Source of the DNA: Polymorphospora lycopeni
GTDB taxonomy: Bacteria > Actinomycetota > Actinomycetes > Mycobacteriales > Micromonosporaceae
DNA: 64,000 bases
NCBI RefSeq assembly: GCF_042237075.1
Contig: NZ_JBCGDC010000010.1
Location: forward strand, 37,932 to 101,931
Direction: 5' to 3'
Shown here piece by piece: positions 51,992-60,305 of the stretch. The position numbers and the translations under genes are program-made. A model generated the notes under the pieces. The model searched no databases. It saw only the letters and a list, made by a program, of their open reading frames with translations, and was not told the origin of the DNA. Every line of letters begins with the position of its first letter. Within the stretch, counting starts at the first letter, position 1.

Positions 51992-53182
51992 TCAGACCTC
52001 GACGGGGACCAGGGGAGCGCGGCGCCGCCGGAGTTCGGCGGGCAGGGCGAGAAGTGCCACGAGCGCCCCGACCGCGCCGGTGGCGGCGAAGCCCCAGGCC
52101 GGGCTGGAGGCGTCGATCACGGCGCCGGCGAGGGGTGCCCCCAGCGCGATCCCGACCGTCATCGCCGAGCCGTGCAGGCCCATCGCCTCACCCCGGGCGG
52201 ACGCCGGCGCCAGACGGCTCACCGCGTCGGCGGTCGCGGCGATCGTCGGGGCGCACAGTGCCCCGGCCGGCAGCAGCGCGATCGCCAGCAGCCACCACTG
52301 GCCGCCGCCGAGCCCGACCGGGATGGTGCAGAGCGCGAGCCCGCCCATCAGCCCGACCGGCGGCACCGGTCGCGACGCGGAGCCGTACGCGAACCCGCCC
52401 ACCAGCGAGTACGCGGCCCAGACGGCGAGGACCAGCCCGGTCCACGCCACCTGGCCGGACTCCCGCAGCACGGCGACCACCGCCACGTCCGTGCCGCCGA
52501 GGACCAGGGTCGCCGCGGCACTGACCGCGAGTACGCCCACCAGTCGCGGCGTCAGCCACTCCCGGCGCCGTACGGGGGCCGCGGTGGTGGCCTGTTCGGC
52601 GGCGGTGCGGACCGGCGGGTTGAACAGGAACAGGGTGATACCGGACAGGACGATCCCGCTGCCGACGGCGAGCATCGTCACCCGGGGCGAGAGCGCCGTC
52701 GACAGGAACACGGCGAGCGCCGGACCGATCATGAACGACAGTTCGACCGACATCGAGTCGAGCGCGTACGCCGGACGCCGGTGCGCCTCGGGGGCGAGCG
52801 CCGCGATCGACTGCCGGACCACGGAGAAGACCGGCAGGGTGAGCAGCCCGCCGAAGAAGGCGGCGACCAGCAGCACCGGATACGGCAGCGCCTGGGCGAC
52901 CGCCCAGAAGATCGCCTCGGCGACGGTGGTGACGGCGATCACGGGACGTAGGCCGTGCCGGTCGACGAGCCGGCCGAGCAGTGGTGCGCCGATCGCCGTG
53001 CCGACCGTCATGGCGCCGCCGACGAGCCCGGCCGCCGCGTAGCCGCGCTCGAGGTCGAGTACGACGTGCAGGGTCAACGTGATGCCGGCCGCGGTCACCG
53101 GCACCCGGGCGAGTACGGCGATGAGCAGCAGCGGCCGGATGCCGGGCAGCCCGAGCGCCTGACGGTAAGGGGTGAGCTTCAT
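51992..53182 (-). CDS. MFS exporter, 12 membrane segments
   Basis: A 396-residue transporter with regular hydrophobic spans, loop motif GRLVDRHGLRPVI between helices 2 and 3 and SVVRQSIAALAPEAHRRPAYALDS after helix 4. It resembles the YfcJ/SetA-like exporter group. The substrate is unknown. The ATG 53182 has GGAGGT about 10 nt upstream; ATG 53206 would add eight residues. Confidence 0.83.
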   Translation of the reverse strand: MKLTPYRQALGLPGIRPLLLIAVLARVPVTAAGITLTLHVVLDLERGYAAAGLVGGAMTVGTAIGAPLLGRLVDRHGLRPVIAVTTVAEAIFWAVAQALPYPVLLVAAFFGGLLTLPVFSVVRQSIAALAPEAHRRPAYALDSMSVELSFMIGPALAVFLSTALSPRVTMLAVGSGIVLSGITLFLFNPPVRTAAEQATTAAPVRRREWLTPRLVGVLAVSAAATLVLGGTDVAVVAVLRESGQVAWTGLVLAVWAAYSLVGGFAYGSASRPVPPVGLMGGLALCTIPVGLGGGQWWLLAIALLPAGALCAPTIAATADAVSRLAPASARGEAMGLHGSAMTVGIALGAPLAGAVIDASSPAWGFAATGAVGALVALLALPAELRRRRAPLVPVEV

Positions 53183-53275
53183 GTCGGTGCGTACCTCCGG
53201 GGACATCCTCGCCCCTGGGTACGACGCCCCTGCCACCGGATTCCCACCCCCGCCCCGGCCCACCCGCCCGCCCCG

Positions 53276-53338
53276 GTCGATCAAGGGCAGATCGTGCCGC
53301 GAAAGCCGCGGAACACCCCCGACTTCTCCTTGATCGAC
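53276..53338. repeat. 63-bp intergenic inverted-repeat element
   Basis: Termini 53276-53286 and 53328-53338 are perfect 11-bp inverted repeats ending in a GTCGATCAAGG-type sequence. The element resembles one at 63817-63876 in length, termini and part of the interior (TCAAGG, then TCGTG, then GAA). It lies between the MFS start and the pncA stop. Confidence 0.6.
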
Positions 53339-53400
53339 CCCACGGGCGGGCCCCACGGGGCGGGGCCCGCGCGGCGGGCCTCACGGGCGGGCCGGGTGGG

Positions 53401-53976
53401 CTACTGGACGAACGGGGTGCCGGTGAGGGTGACGTCGGCGGAACGCAGGTCGTTCAGCGCCAGGTCGGTCGTGACCCGGGACACGCCGGCGGTCAGGTCG
53501 AGCAGCACCGTCGTGGCGAAGCCCTCCCGCGCCGCGTCCAGCGCGGTCGCGCGTATGCAGTGGTCCGTCGCGATCCCCACCACGTCGACCGTGTCGACGT
53601 CGCGGGCGCGCAGCCAGTCGGCCAGGCCGACGTCGCCGTCGGCCCGTCCCTCGAAGCCCGAGTACGCCGCCGCGTACTCGCCCTTGTGGAACACCGCCTC
53701 CACCCGGTCGGTGGCCAGCTTGGGGTGGAACTCGACGCCGTCGGTGCCGACGACGCAGTGCGCCGGCCACGACGACACGAAGTCCGGCGGGTTGCCGAAG
53801 TGGGCGCCCGGGTCGATGTGGTGGTCCTTGGTCGCGACGACGTGGTCCCAGCCACCGTCGTTGCCGGCCAGCACCCGCGAGATCGCCTCGGCGACCCCGG
53901 CACCGCCGCCGACGGCGAGGGAACCGCCCTCGCAGAAGTCGTTCTGTACGTCCACGATGATCAGGGCTCGGGCCAT
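53401..53976 (-). CDS. pncA: Nicotinamidase
   Basis: A 191-residue cysteine hydrolase with the catalytic triad Asp9 (LIIVDVQNDF), Lys98 (VFHKGEY) and Cys140 (ATDHCIR), and metal ligands Asp51, His53 and His59 in KDHHIDPGAHFG. It hydrolyses nicotinamide to nicotinate for NAD salvage and would also activate pyrazinamide. It starts 14 nt after the pncB stop in the same transcript, so the product goes straight to PncB. Confidence 0.93.
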   Translation of the reverse strand: MARALIIVDVQNDFCEGGSLAVGGGAGVAEAISRVLAGNDGGWDHVVATKDHHIDPGAHFGNPPDFVSSWPAHCVVGTDGVEFHPKLATDRVEAVFHKGEYAAAYSGFEGRADGDVGLADWLRARDVDTVDVVGIATDHCIRATALDAAREGFATTVLLDLTAGVSRVTTDLALNDLRSADVTLTGTPFVQ

Positions 53977-53990
53977 TGGGGGCAGACCTT

Positions 53991-55268
53991 TCAGCTTGTC
54001 GGTACGACGGTGACCGGGATCGCGGGGTCACCGGCGGAGAGCTTGAGCCCTTCCCACGGTATCGAGATCAGGCACTGACGCAGATGGTCGCGGGCGGCGG
54101 CCAGCGGCGGCTGGGTCGCCGGCTCGCCACTGATGACGTACGACGTCTGCAGCAGCCGGTCGTTCGGCTTGTGATCGGGTACGCCCTGCGAGACGACGAT
54201 CTCCTCGGTGGCGGTGCCGGTCGGCTTGTGCCGGCGTACGGCGACTTTCCGCCCACCGACGGTGGCCTTGTTCTCCGACCGCTTCACCACGGGCCGGCCG
54301 TCGACCTCGACGAGCTTGTAGACCAGGCCGGCGGTCGGGGCACCGGAGCCGGTCACCACCGACGTGCCGGCGCCGTACATGTCGACCGGCTCGGCGGCGA
54401 GCGCGGCGATGGCGTACTCGTCGAGGTCACCCGAAACGATGATCTTCGTCTCGGTCGCGCCGAGCGAGTCGAGCAGTTCCCGGGAGTGCTGGGCCAGCAC
54501 CGACAGGTCGCCGGAGTCGATCCGTACGGCCAGCAGGTCCGGCCCGGCGACGGCGATGGCGTTGCGGATGCCCTGCGCGATGTCGTACGTGTCGACCAGC
54601 AGCGTGGTGTTCTTGCCCAGCGCGGCGACCTGCGACGCGAACGCGGCCGGCTCGTCGTCGTGCAGCAGCGTGAACGCGTGGGCGGCGGTGCCGGCGGTCG
54701 GGATGCCGTAGCGCTGGCCGGCGGCCAGATTGGAGGTGTAGGCGAAACCGGCGAGGTAGGCGGCGCGGGCGGCGGCGACCGCGGCCTGCTCGTGGGTGCG
54801 TCGCGCGCCCATCTCGATGACGGCGCGGCCCCGGGCGGCGGTGACCATCCGGGCGGACGCGGCGGCGATCGCGCAGTCGTGGTTGAGCACCGACAGCACC
54901 AGCGTCTCCAGCACCACGCACTCGGCGAAGGTGCCGGACACGGTCAGGATCGGCGAGCCGGGGAAGAAGAGTTCACCCTCGGGATAGCCGTCGATGTCGC
55001 CGGTGAAGCGGTAGTCGGCCAGCCACTTGGCGGTGTCGGCGTCGACGATGCCGGCCCGCCGCAGGTAGGCGAGGTCGTCGTCGGCGAAGCGGAAGTCGCG
55101 CAGCATCTCGACGAGACGGCCGGTGCCGGCGACCACACCGTAGCGGCGGCCGGTCGGCAGCCGTCGGGTGAACACCTCGAATACGCAGCGCCGGTCGGCC
55201 GTGCCGTCCTTCAGGGCGGCGTTGACCATCGTCAGTTCGTATTGGTCGGTGAGCAGCGTGGGGTGCAA
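53991..55268 (-). CDS. pncB: Nicotinate phosphoribosyltransferase
   Basis: About 425 residues starting LLTDQYELTM, with FEVFTRRLPTGRRYGVVAG, the His-containing HDDEPAAF region and LAVRIDSGDLSVLAQHSRELLD with IIVSGDLDEY, typical of PncB. It joins nicotinate and PRPP with ATP hydrolysis to form nicotinate mononucleotide. Start: TTG 55268 has AGGAG 8 nt upstream; the GTG at 55277 is too close to that site. It forms an operon with pncA. It is the counterpart of M. tuberculosis Rv1330c by position. Confidence 0.92.
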   Translation of the reverse strand: MHPTLLTDQYELTMVNAALKDGTADRRCVFEVFTRRLPTGRRYGVVAGTGRLVEMLRDFRFADDDLAYLRRAGIVDADTAKWLADYRFTGDIDGYPEGELFFPGSPILTVSGTFAECVVLETLVLSVLNHDCAIAAASARMVTAARGRAVIEMGARRTHEQAAVAAARAAYLAGFAYTSNLAAGQRYGIPTAGTAAHAFTLLHDDEPAAFASQVAALGKNTTLLVDTYDIAQGIRNAIAVAGPDLLAVRIDSGDLSVLAQHSRELLDSLGATETKIIVSGDLDEYAIAALAAEPVDMYGAGTSVVTGSGAPTAGLVYKLVEVDGRPVVKRSENKATVGGRKVAVRRHKPTGTATEEIVVSQGVPDHKPNDRLLQTSYVISGEPATQPPLAAARDHLRQCLISIPWEGLKLSAGDPAIPVTVVPTS

Positions 55269-55702
55269 GGTGGTCACTCCTGAGAGCCTAGGTGCTGTGT
55301 CCGCGGGCCGTCGCCGAGGTCCGGGCCGGTCCCGCCGGGCCGGGTCGGCCGGGTGCCGCCGGTCACACCGGCCGCACGACGGCGCCGGGGTGCGGAAACG
55401 CTTGGCCGGACGGCTCTTGCCAACACCGGCCGGCGCGCTGAGAATGGGCCCAACCATTGCCGCCGGTCGCCGCCGCGATCAGCAGGCGGAGCCCCTCCGT
55501 GCGGCCGACACCGCGCCACGGGTCCGTCCGCGGAGCAGGGCACGCCATGCCGTGCGTGAGTTCCGTCGACGGGCCGCAGTCTCAGTTGCGATCCCGGTCA
55601 CCAGTTGAGAAGCGTCACCACCCCTGACGTGAGGGGCCGGCGGTGCGGCGTTCCGGTCGTCCGCTCCGCCGCCGGTCCACCGGCGTCGAGGAGGCCACCG
55701 CC
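55269..55702. other. Divergent intergenic region, pncB / dynamin-like
   Basis: About 430 bp without a credible gene. It must hold the promoters of both flanking genes. I see no striking repeat. Confidence 0.4.
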
Positions 55703-57184
55703 ATGGAGCCTGCCACGCTGCTGCCCACCCAGGATCCGCCCGGTCCCGGAAACGCGCGCCATCCGGCGCCGCGGTCCGGGGCGGGGACGGTCCGGATTCC
55801 GCGCCGGCGCCGCCCGGTACGGCTGCGGACCACGCTGGCCGCCGCGGTCCCCGACGAGCCGCTGGCCGTCGTCGTCGCCGGCCCATCCGGGCACGGCGCC
55901 GTGCTGGGCGCGCTGCTCGGCGGGGCGGTGCCGCTGTCGAGGCCGTCCGGCGACGCGTTCCTGGTCGTCGGGCACGCGGCCGAGCCGGCCGTGGTCGCCC
56001 ACCTGCCCGGGCGCCGGGAGCCACAGCCGTACGCCCCGGACGGCCCACGGACCCGCCCACCCCGGCGGATCGAGGTGTCGCTGCCCGATCCGCTGCTGCG
56101 CCACTTCACCCTGGTCGACGCACCGGACACCGACGACCTGGACGCCGCCGGGACACGGCTGCTGCTCGACGTGGCCGCCCGGGGTGCGCTGCTCTTCGTG
56201 CTGCCCGCCGGCCGGCAACCGGACCGGCCGGAGATCGCCCTGCTGGCCGGGGCCGCCCGGGCGGGCGTACCGGTGCTGTTCGTCGTCACGCCGGCTCCCG
56301 ACCCGGCCGCGGCTCCCGACGGTGGGGCGGCCGCGCAGCGTTCCGCCGTGCTGGCGGCGGTTCCGGCGCTCGCCGGGGCGCCCTGGTTCGCCGTCGACCC
56401 GGCCGGTGCCGACCCGGCCGACCTGCGCCGGGCCCTGGTCGAGTGGGCCGGCGTGACCGACCTGCGCCGGAATGCCGACCGGCCACCGCCCCCGGCCACC
56501 GGCGCCGTACGGGTCGTCGCCGACGTACCCGACGCGGACTGGGCGGCGTGGCTGGACCGGCTGGTCCGCTCGGCCGCGCACCTGGCCCGGCAGCGGCTCG
56601 CCGTCGAACTCGCCGGCATCCACCTGCGCTGCCTGCGCGACATCGTCGCCGGTGCCGGGCCGGCCGGCCTGCCGGACCGGTTCGACCGGGAACTGCACGC
56701 GCTGTCCGTGCTCGCCACGGCCACGGCGGACGCGGAACTGGCCCGGATCGTCGAGGAGACCGCCCGCCGCCTCTTCGACCGCACCGACCGGGACGTCCGG
56801 CACCGGCTGGCCGTCGCGGTACGCCGCGGGCTCGCCGACGACCCGGCCGCGCCCGGTCTCGAGCGGGTGCTCCTGGTCACCACGACCGCCGGGGTCGCCA
56901 CGGTCACCGGTCCGGCGGCGGTGGCGGCACTCCAGGCATACCCGGCGCCGGCGGGACCGGCGGTGCTGCCGCCCTTCGGGCTGGCGCTGTCCGCCGGCTG
57001 CTACGGCCACTGGCGCAACCCGGCCAACGCCGATCCGGCGCGGGCCCGGGCCTGGCTCCAGCGTGCGGTACGCGCCGTCGAACTGGAACTGCTGGCCGAA
57101 ACCTCCCGGCGGTACGGCGCCGCCGGCCGCTCGCTCACGCTGGTGACCACCGAGGCGCTCGACCACGGCATCCTGCTGGCCTGA
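55703..57184 (+). CDS. Degenerate dynamin-like GTPase-fold protein
   Basis: A 493-residue protein with the order of a dynamin-like GTPase: a P-loop-like VVVAGPSGHGAVLGALLGG (the Lys-Ser/Thr is lost), a DxxG-like strand FTLVDAPDTDDLD and LLFVLPAGRQPD, followed by a long helical region (about 280-430). Loss of the P-loop Lys means it probably does not hydrolyse GTP. The last 90 residues include LSAGCYGHWRNP. The function is unknown. GAGGAGG about 8 nt upstream supports the ATG 55703. Confidence 0.55.
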   Translation: MEPATLLPTQDPPGPGNARHPAPRSGAGTVRIPRRRRPVRLRTTLAAAVPDEPLAVVVAGPSGHGAVLGALLGGAVPLSRPSGDAFLVVGHAAEPAVVAHLPGRREPQPYAPDGPRTRPPRRIEVSLPDPLLRHFTLVDAPDTDDLDAAGTRLLLDVAARGALLFVLPAGRQPDRPEIALLAGAARAGVPVLFVVTPAPDPAAAPDGGAAAQRSAVLAAVPALAGAPWFAVDPAGADPADLRRALVEWAGVTDLRRNADRPPPPATGAVRVVADVPDADWAAWLDRLVRSAAHLARQRLAVELAGIHLRCLRDIVAGAGPAGLPDRFDRELHALSVLATATADAELARIVEETARRLFDRTDRDVRHRLAVAVRRGLADDPAAPGLERVLLVTTTAGVATVTGPAAVAALQAYPAPAGPAVLPPFGLALSAGCYGHWRNPANADPARARAWLQRAVRAVELELLAETSRRYGAAGRSLTLVTTEALDHGILLA

Positions 57185-57308
57185 TCACCGGACTTCCGGC
57201 CTGCTCACCCGATTGCCGGTCCGATCGCCGGAAAACGGCACAGCGGACCGGACATCTGTGGCGGTTCCGGTTCATCGGTTCCCCGGCATCGGTGGCACGA
57301 TGGGTGCC

Positions 57309-57599
57309 ATGGCGGCTCCACAGGTTGCACCGGCAGAGGTCCCGATCACCGAAGAGGTGCCGGCCGAGGACCGGCCGTGGGTGACGATCGTCTGGGACGA
57401 TCCGGTCAACCTCATGTCCTACGTGACGTGGGTCTTCCAGAAGCTCTTCGGCTACAGCAAGGAGAAGGCCGAACGGCTCATGCTCGACGTGCACCACAAG
57501 GGCCGGGCGGTGGTGTCGAGCGGCGCCCGCGAGCGGATGGAGCACGACGCCTCACGGCTGCACGCGTACGGTCTGTGGGCGACGGTCGACAAGTCATGA
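57309..57599 (+). CDS. clpS: ATP-dependent Clp protease adaptor ClpS
   Basis: A 96-residue ClpS with WVTIVWDDPVNLMSYVTWVFQKLFGYSKEKAERLMLDVHHKGRAVV. The N-degron pocket residues (Asp-Asp-Pro, Met, His) are conserved. It delivers N-end-rule substrates to ClpA/ClpC. The ATG 57309 gives the normal actinobacterial start; ATG 57300 is an alternative. Its stop overlaps the first copy of the 72-bp repeat. Confidence 0.93.
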   Translation: MAAPQVAPAEVPITEEVPAEDRPWVTIVWDDPVNLMSYVTWVFQKLFGYSKEKAERLMLDVHHKGRAVVSSGARERMEHDASRLHAYGLWATVDKS

Positions 57600-57740
57600 G
57601 CGAGCGGAGCGAGGGAGCCGTCGGGTTCAGGGGTTGGCACGCCGACCCCGAGCGGAGCGAGGGGGCCGTGAGCGAGCGGAGCGAGGGAACCGTCGGGTTC
57701 AGGGGTTGGCACGCCGACCCCGAGCGGAGCGAGGGGGCGG
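57597..57740. repeat. Two tandem copies of a 72-bp SERSE-type repeat
   Basis: Copies 57597-57668 and 57669-57740 differ at only two positions. Each encodes 24 residues in one frame (SERSEG, GFRGWHADPERSEG). An open frame starting with the ATGA at 57596 runs through both and ends at 57745, but it looks like the repeat itself rather than a selected gene. The repeat is inserted exactly between clpS and the DUF2017 gene. A shorter relative forms the first codons of the heme oxygenase gene (8.08 kb). Confidence 0.85.
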
Positions 57741-57747
57741 CGTGAGC

Positions 57748-58242
57748 ATGTTCCGGCGTCAGGGTGAGTACTGTGTCGCCACCTTCGCCACCGACGAGGT
57801 GCGGGTGCTGCGCAAGGTCGCCGGCGAGGTGGTGGGCCTGCTCACCGACGGGTTCGACCACGACGACCCGGTGGTGGGCCGCCTCTTTCCGGACGCCTAC
57901 CCGGACGAGCCGACCGAGTCGGCCGAGTTCCGCCTCTACACCGAGGGCGACCTGAAGACCGCCAAGATCGACCAGGCGGGCGCGGTCCTTGCCGCCCTTC
58001 CCGACGCCAGCGGCGGCGAGGTACGCCTCGACGGCGAGGCGGCCGAGGCGTGGCTGCGGGCGCTGAACGACGCCCGGCTGGCGATGGGGGTGCGCCTCGA
58101 CCTGAAGGACGGCACCGATCTCGGCGAGGAACTCGACGACGCGGTGTTGCAGGACCCGACCTCGTCGCGGGTCTTCCAGCTCTCCGTCTACGCCTACCTG
58201 GGTTATCTGCAGGAGTCGCTGCTCAACGCGCTGGTCGACTGA
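57748..58242 (+). CDS. DUF2017 protein (ClpS-associated)
   Basis: A 164-residue helical protein (FATDEVRVLRKVAGEVVGLL, WLRALNDARLAMGVRLDL, RVFQLSVYAYLGYLQESLLNALV). DUF2017 proteins follow clpS in most actinobacteria, including M. tuberculosis Rv1332, and are presumed regulators of unknown mechanism. ATG 57748 is used; GTG 57742 would add two residues. The upstream 144 bp are repeat DNA, so its ribosome site (GAGGGGG) comes from the repeat. Confidence 0.85.
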   Translation: MFRRQGEYCVATFATDEVRVLRKVAGEVVGLLTDGFDHDDPVVGRLFPDAYPDEPTESAEFRLYTEGDLKTAKIDQAGAVLAALPDASGGEVRLDGEAAEAWLRALNDARLAMGVRLDLKDGTDLGEELDDAVLQDPTSSRVFQLSVYAYLGYLQESLLNALVD

Positions 58243-58342
58243 ACCGCGTGGGCCGGGACCGGCGGCGGCGCCGACGGGGACGTCCGGGCGGTGACGCCGA
58301 CCACGTGGTGGACAGGAACGGCACCGAACGCTGGTGAGGCGG

Positions 58343-58348
58343 TAGGCT
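58343..58348 (+). promoter_or_regulatory. -10 hexamer, leaderless start of mec
   Basis: TAGGCT ends 7 nt before the GTG at 58356 and no ribosome site is present. The same hexamer and spacing recur at several genes in the window. Confidence 0.5.
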
Positions 58349-58355
58349 GGCCCCC

Positions 58356-58844
58356 GTGCTGACCATCGACCGGGCGATCATCGACGCGATCGTCGCTCAT
58401 GCCCGCCGGGACCATCCCGACGAGGCGTGTGGCGTCGTCGCCGGTCCCGCCGGGTCCGACGTGCCGACCCGGCACATCCCGATGGACAACGCCGCCCGTT
58501 CGATGACCTTCTACGAGTTCGACTCGATGGAGCAGTTGCGGGTGTGGCGCGAGATGGACGACCGCGACGAGGAGCCGGTCGTGATCTACCACTCGCACAC
58601 CGCCACCGAGGCGTATCCGTCGCGCACCGATGTGTCGTTCGCCGGCGAACCGGGCGCCCACTACCTGCTCGTGTCGACCCGTGACCCCGATACCGAGGAG
58701 ATCCGCTCGTTCCGCATCGTGGACGGGGTGATCACCGAGGAGCCGGTCCGGATCGTCGATGCGAACGTGGACCCGAACGCGGTCCAGTCCTACATGTTCG
58801 GGCAGAGCCCGACGACGGTCGACTACGAGTGTTCCGGTCGCTGA
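58356..58844 (+). CDS. mec: JAMM/MPN metallopeptidase (Mec+-like)
   Basis: A 162-residue MPN+ domain with the complete zinc motif: Glu23 in DEACGVV, His79 and His81 in VIYHSHTATEAYPSRTD, Ser89 and Asp92. In M. tuberculosis the homologue (Rv1334) releases cysteine from the CysO-cysteine adduct. Here it is followed by cysO, whose product has a 20-residue tail after Gly-Gly, so this peptidase may also trim that tail. GTG start, leaderless by promoter spacing. Confidence 0.9.
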   Translation: MLTIDRAIIDAIVAHARRDHPDEACGVVAGPAGSDVPTRHIPMDNAARSMTFYEFDSMEQLRVWREMDDRDEEPVVIYHSHTATEAYPSRTDVSFAGEPGAHYLLVSTRDPDTEEIRSFRIVDGVITEEPVRIVDANVDPNAVQSYMFGQSPTTVDYECSGR

Positions 58845-58910
58845 TTCCCGCAGCAGCCCGACACACCGCAGTCTTTCTCCCGATCACCGTCGTTTCTTAG
58901 GAGCACGTCA

Positions 58911-59246
58911 ATGGCTATCGAGGTTCGTATCCCCACCATCCTGCGCACCTACACCGGTGGCGCGAAGGTCGTCGAGGGCAGTGGAGACACCCTGGGTGGA
59001 CTCCTGACCGACCTGGACGCCAAGTTCGCCGGCCTGCGCGGCCGGCTCGTCACCGACGAGGGCACGTTGCACCGCTTCGTCAACGTCTACGTCAACGACG
59101 AGGACGTCCGTTTCCTCGGCGCGCTGGACGCCAAGCTGTCCGACGGCGACAGCGTGACCATCCTGCCGGCCGTGGCCGGTGGTGCGTTCGGGTTCGCGGC
59201 CGCGGCCGCGATGCTCGGCCACCGCGCGCCGGTCGCCGCCCGCTGA
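58911..59246 (+). CDS. cysO: CysO-like sulfur carrier with a C-terminal extension
   Basis: A 111-residue ubiquitin-fold (MoaD/ThiS) protein starting IEVRIPTILRTYTGG and running to VTILPAVAGG at 90-91. In functional carriers Gly-Gly is the C-terminus and becomes the thiocarboxylate. Here another 20 residues (AFGFAAAAAMLGHRAPVAAR) follow before the stop, so processing is needed, presumably by the JAMM protease encoded upstream. AGGAG 8 nt upstream supports the ATG. It lies 66 nt after mec and 12 nt before cysM. Confidence 0.9.
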   Translation: MAIEVRIPTILRTYTGGAKVVEGSGDTLGGLLTDLDAKFAGLRGRLVTDEGTLHRFVNVYVNDEDVRFLGALDAKLSDGDSVTILPAVAGGAFGFAAAAAMLGHRAPVAAR

Positions 59247-59258
59247 GGCCGGGCCGGC

Positions 59259-60224
59259 ATGGCACGGTACGACAGCCTGCTCGACGCCTGCGGTGGCACG
59301 CCGCTCGTGGGCCTGCCCCGACTCTCGCCGACGGTGCCCGACGGGGCACCACCGGTGCGGCTGTGGGCGAAGCTGGAGGACCGTAACCCGACCGGCAGCA
59401 TCAAGGACCGTCCGGCGCTGTTCATGGTCCGTGAGGCCGAACGCGCCGGGCGGCTCCGCCCCGGCGACACGATCCTGGAGCCGACGAGCGGTAACACCGG
59501 CATCTCGCTGGCCATGGTCGCCAAGCTGCGCGGCTACCGGCTGGTCTGCGTGATGCCGGAGAACGTCTCCGCCGAGCGGGTGCAACTGCTCCGCATGTAC
59601 GGCGCCGAGATCATCTTCTCGGCGGCGGCGGGCGGCTCCAACCAGGCGGTCGCGACCGCGAAGCAGATCGCGGCCGAGCACCCGGACTGGGTGATGCTCT
59701 TCCAGTACGGCAACGAGGCCAACGCCCGCGCCCACTACGAGTCGACCGGCCCCGAGCTGCTGCACGACCTGCCCTCGATCACCCACTTCGTCGCCGGGCT
59801 GGGCACCACCGGCACCCTGATGGGCACCGGGCGCTACCTGCGGGAGAAGGTCGAGGGCATCGAGATCATCGCCGCCGAGCCGCGATACGGCGAGCTGGTC
59901 TACGGGCTGCGCAACATCGACGAGGGCTACGTGCCGGAGCTCTACGATGCCTCGGTGCTGACCCGACGGTTCTCCGTCGGCACCCGCGACGCGGTGCTGC
60001 GTACCCGGCAGCTCGTCGAGGTCGAGGGGATCTTCGCCGGGTTCTCCACCGGCGCCATCCTGCACGCCGCCCTGGCGGTCGCGCACGAGGCGGTCAAGGC
60101 GGGGCGCCGGGCCGATGTCGCGTTCGTGGTGGCCGACGGCGGCTGGAAATACCTGTCGACCGGCGCGTACGGCGGCACCCTCTCCGACGCCGAGGACGCC
60201 CTCGAAGGCCAGCTCTGGGCCTGA
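59259..60224 (+). CDS. cysM: CysO-dependent cysteine synthase
   Basis: A 321-residue fold-type II PLP enzyme with the PLP lysine Lys49 in NPTGSIKDRPA, the PTSGNTG loop and GLGTTGTLMGTGRYL for the phosphate. With O-phosphoserine and CysO thiocarboxylate it makes a CysO-cysteine adduct, which Mec then cleaves. The gene order mec-cysO-cysM is as in M. tuberculosis Rv1334-Rv1336. A strong hairpin follows. Confidence 0.92.
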   Translation: MARYDSLLDACGGTPLVGLPRLSPTVPDGAPPVRLWAKLEDRNPTGSIKDRPALFMVREAERAGRLRPGDTILEPTSGNTGISLAMVAKLRGYRLVCVMPENVSAERVQLLRMYGAEIIFSAAAGGSNQAVATAKQIAAEHPDWVMLFQYGNEANARAHYESTGPELLHDLPSITHFVAGLGTTGTLMGTGRYLREKVEGIEIIAAEPRYGELVYGLRNIDEGYVPELYDASVLTRRFSVGTRDAVLRTRQLVEVEGIFAGFSTGAILHAALAVAHEAVKAGRRADVAFVVADGGWKYLSTGAYGGTLSDAEDALEGQLWA

Positions 60225-60250
60225 GTTTCTGTCACACCTGTACCCCGACG

Positions 60251-60279
60251 ACGCCGGCCGCGGCATCCGCGGCCGGCGT
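60251..60279. terminator. Hairpin after cysM
   Basis: Arms 60251-60263 and 60267-60279 pair perfectly over 13 bp with a 3-nt loop, 27 nt after the cysM stop and also just past the end of the convergent membrane protein gene. Confidence 0.85.
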
Positions 60280-60305
60280 ACGTCTCTCCGGCGGGCGCCG
60301 GGGCG

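Noticed and set aside
57596..57745. Small 49-residue protein between clpS and DUF2017
   Set aside because: The frame is simply two copies of a 24-residue DNA repeat with matching ends. I annotate the repeat rather than a gene.
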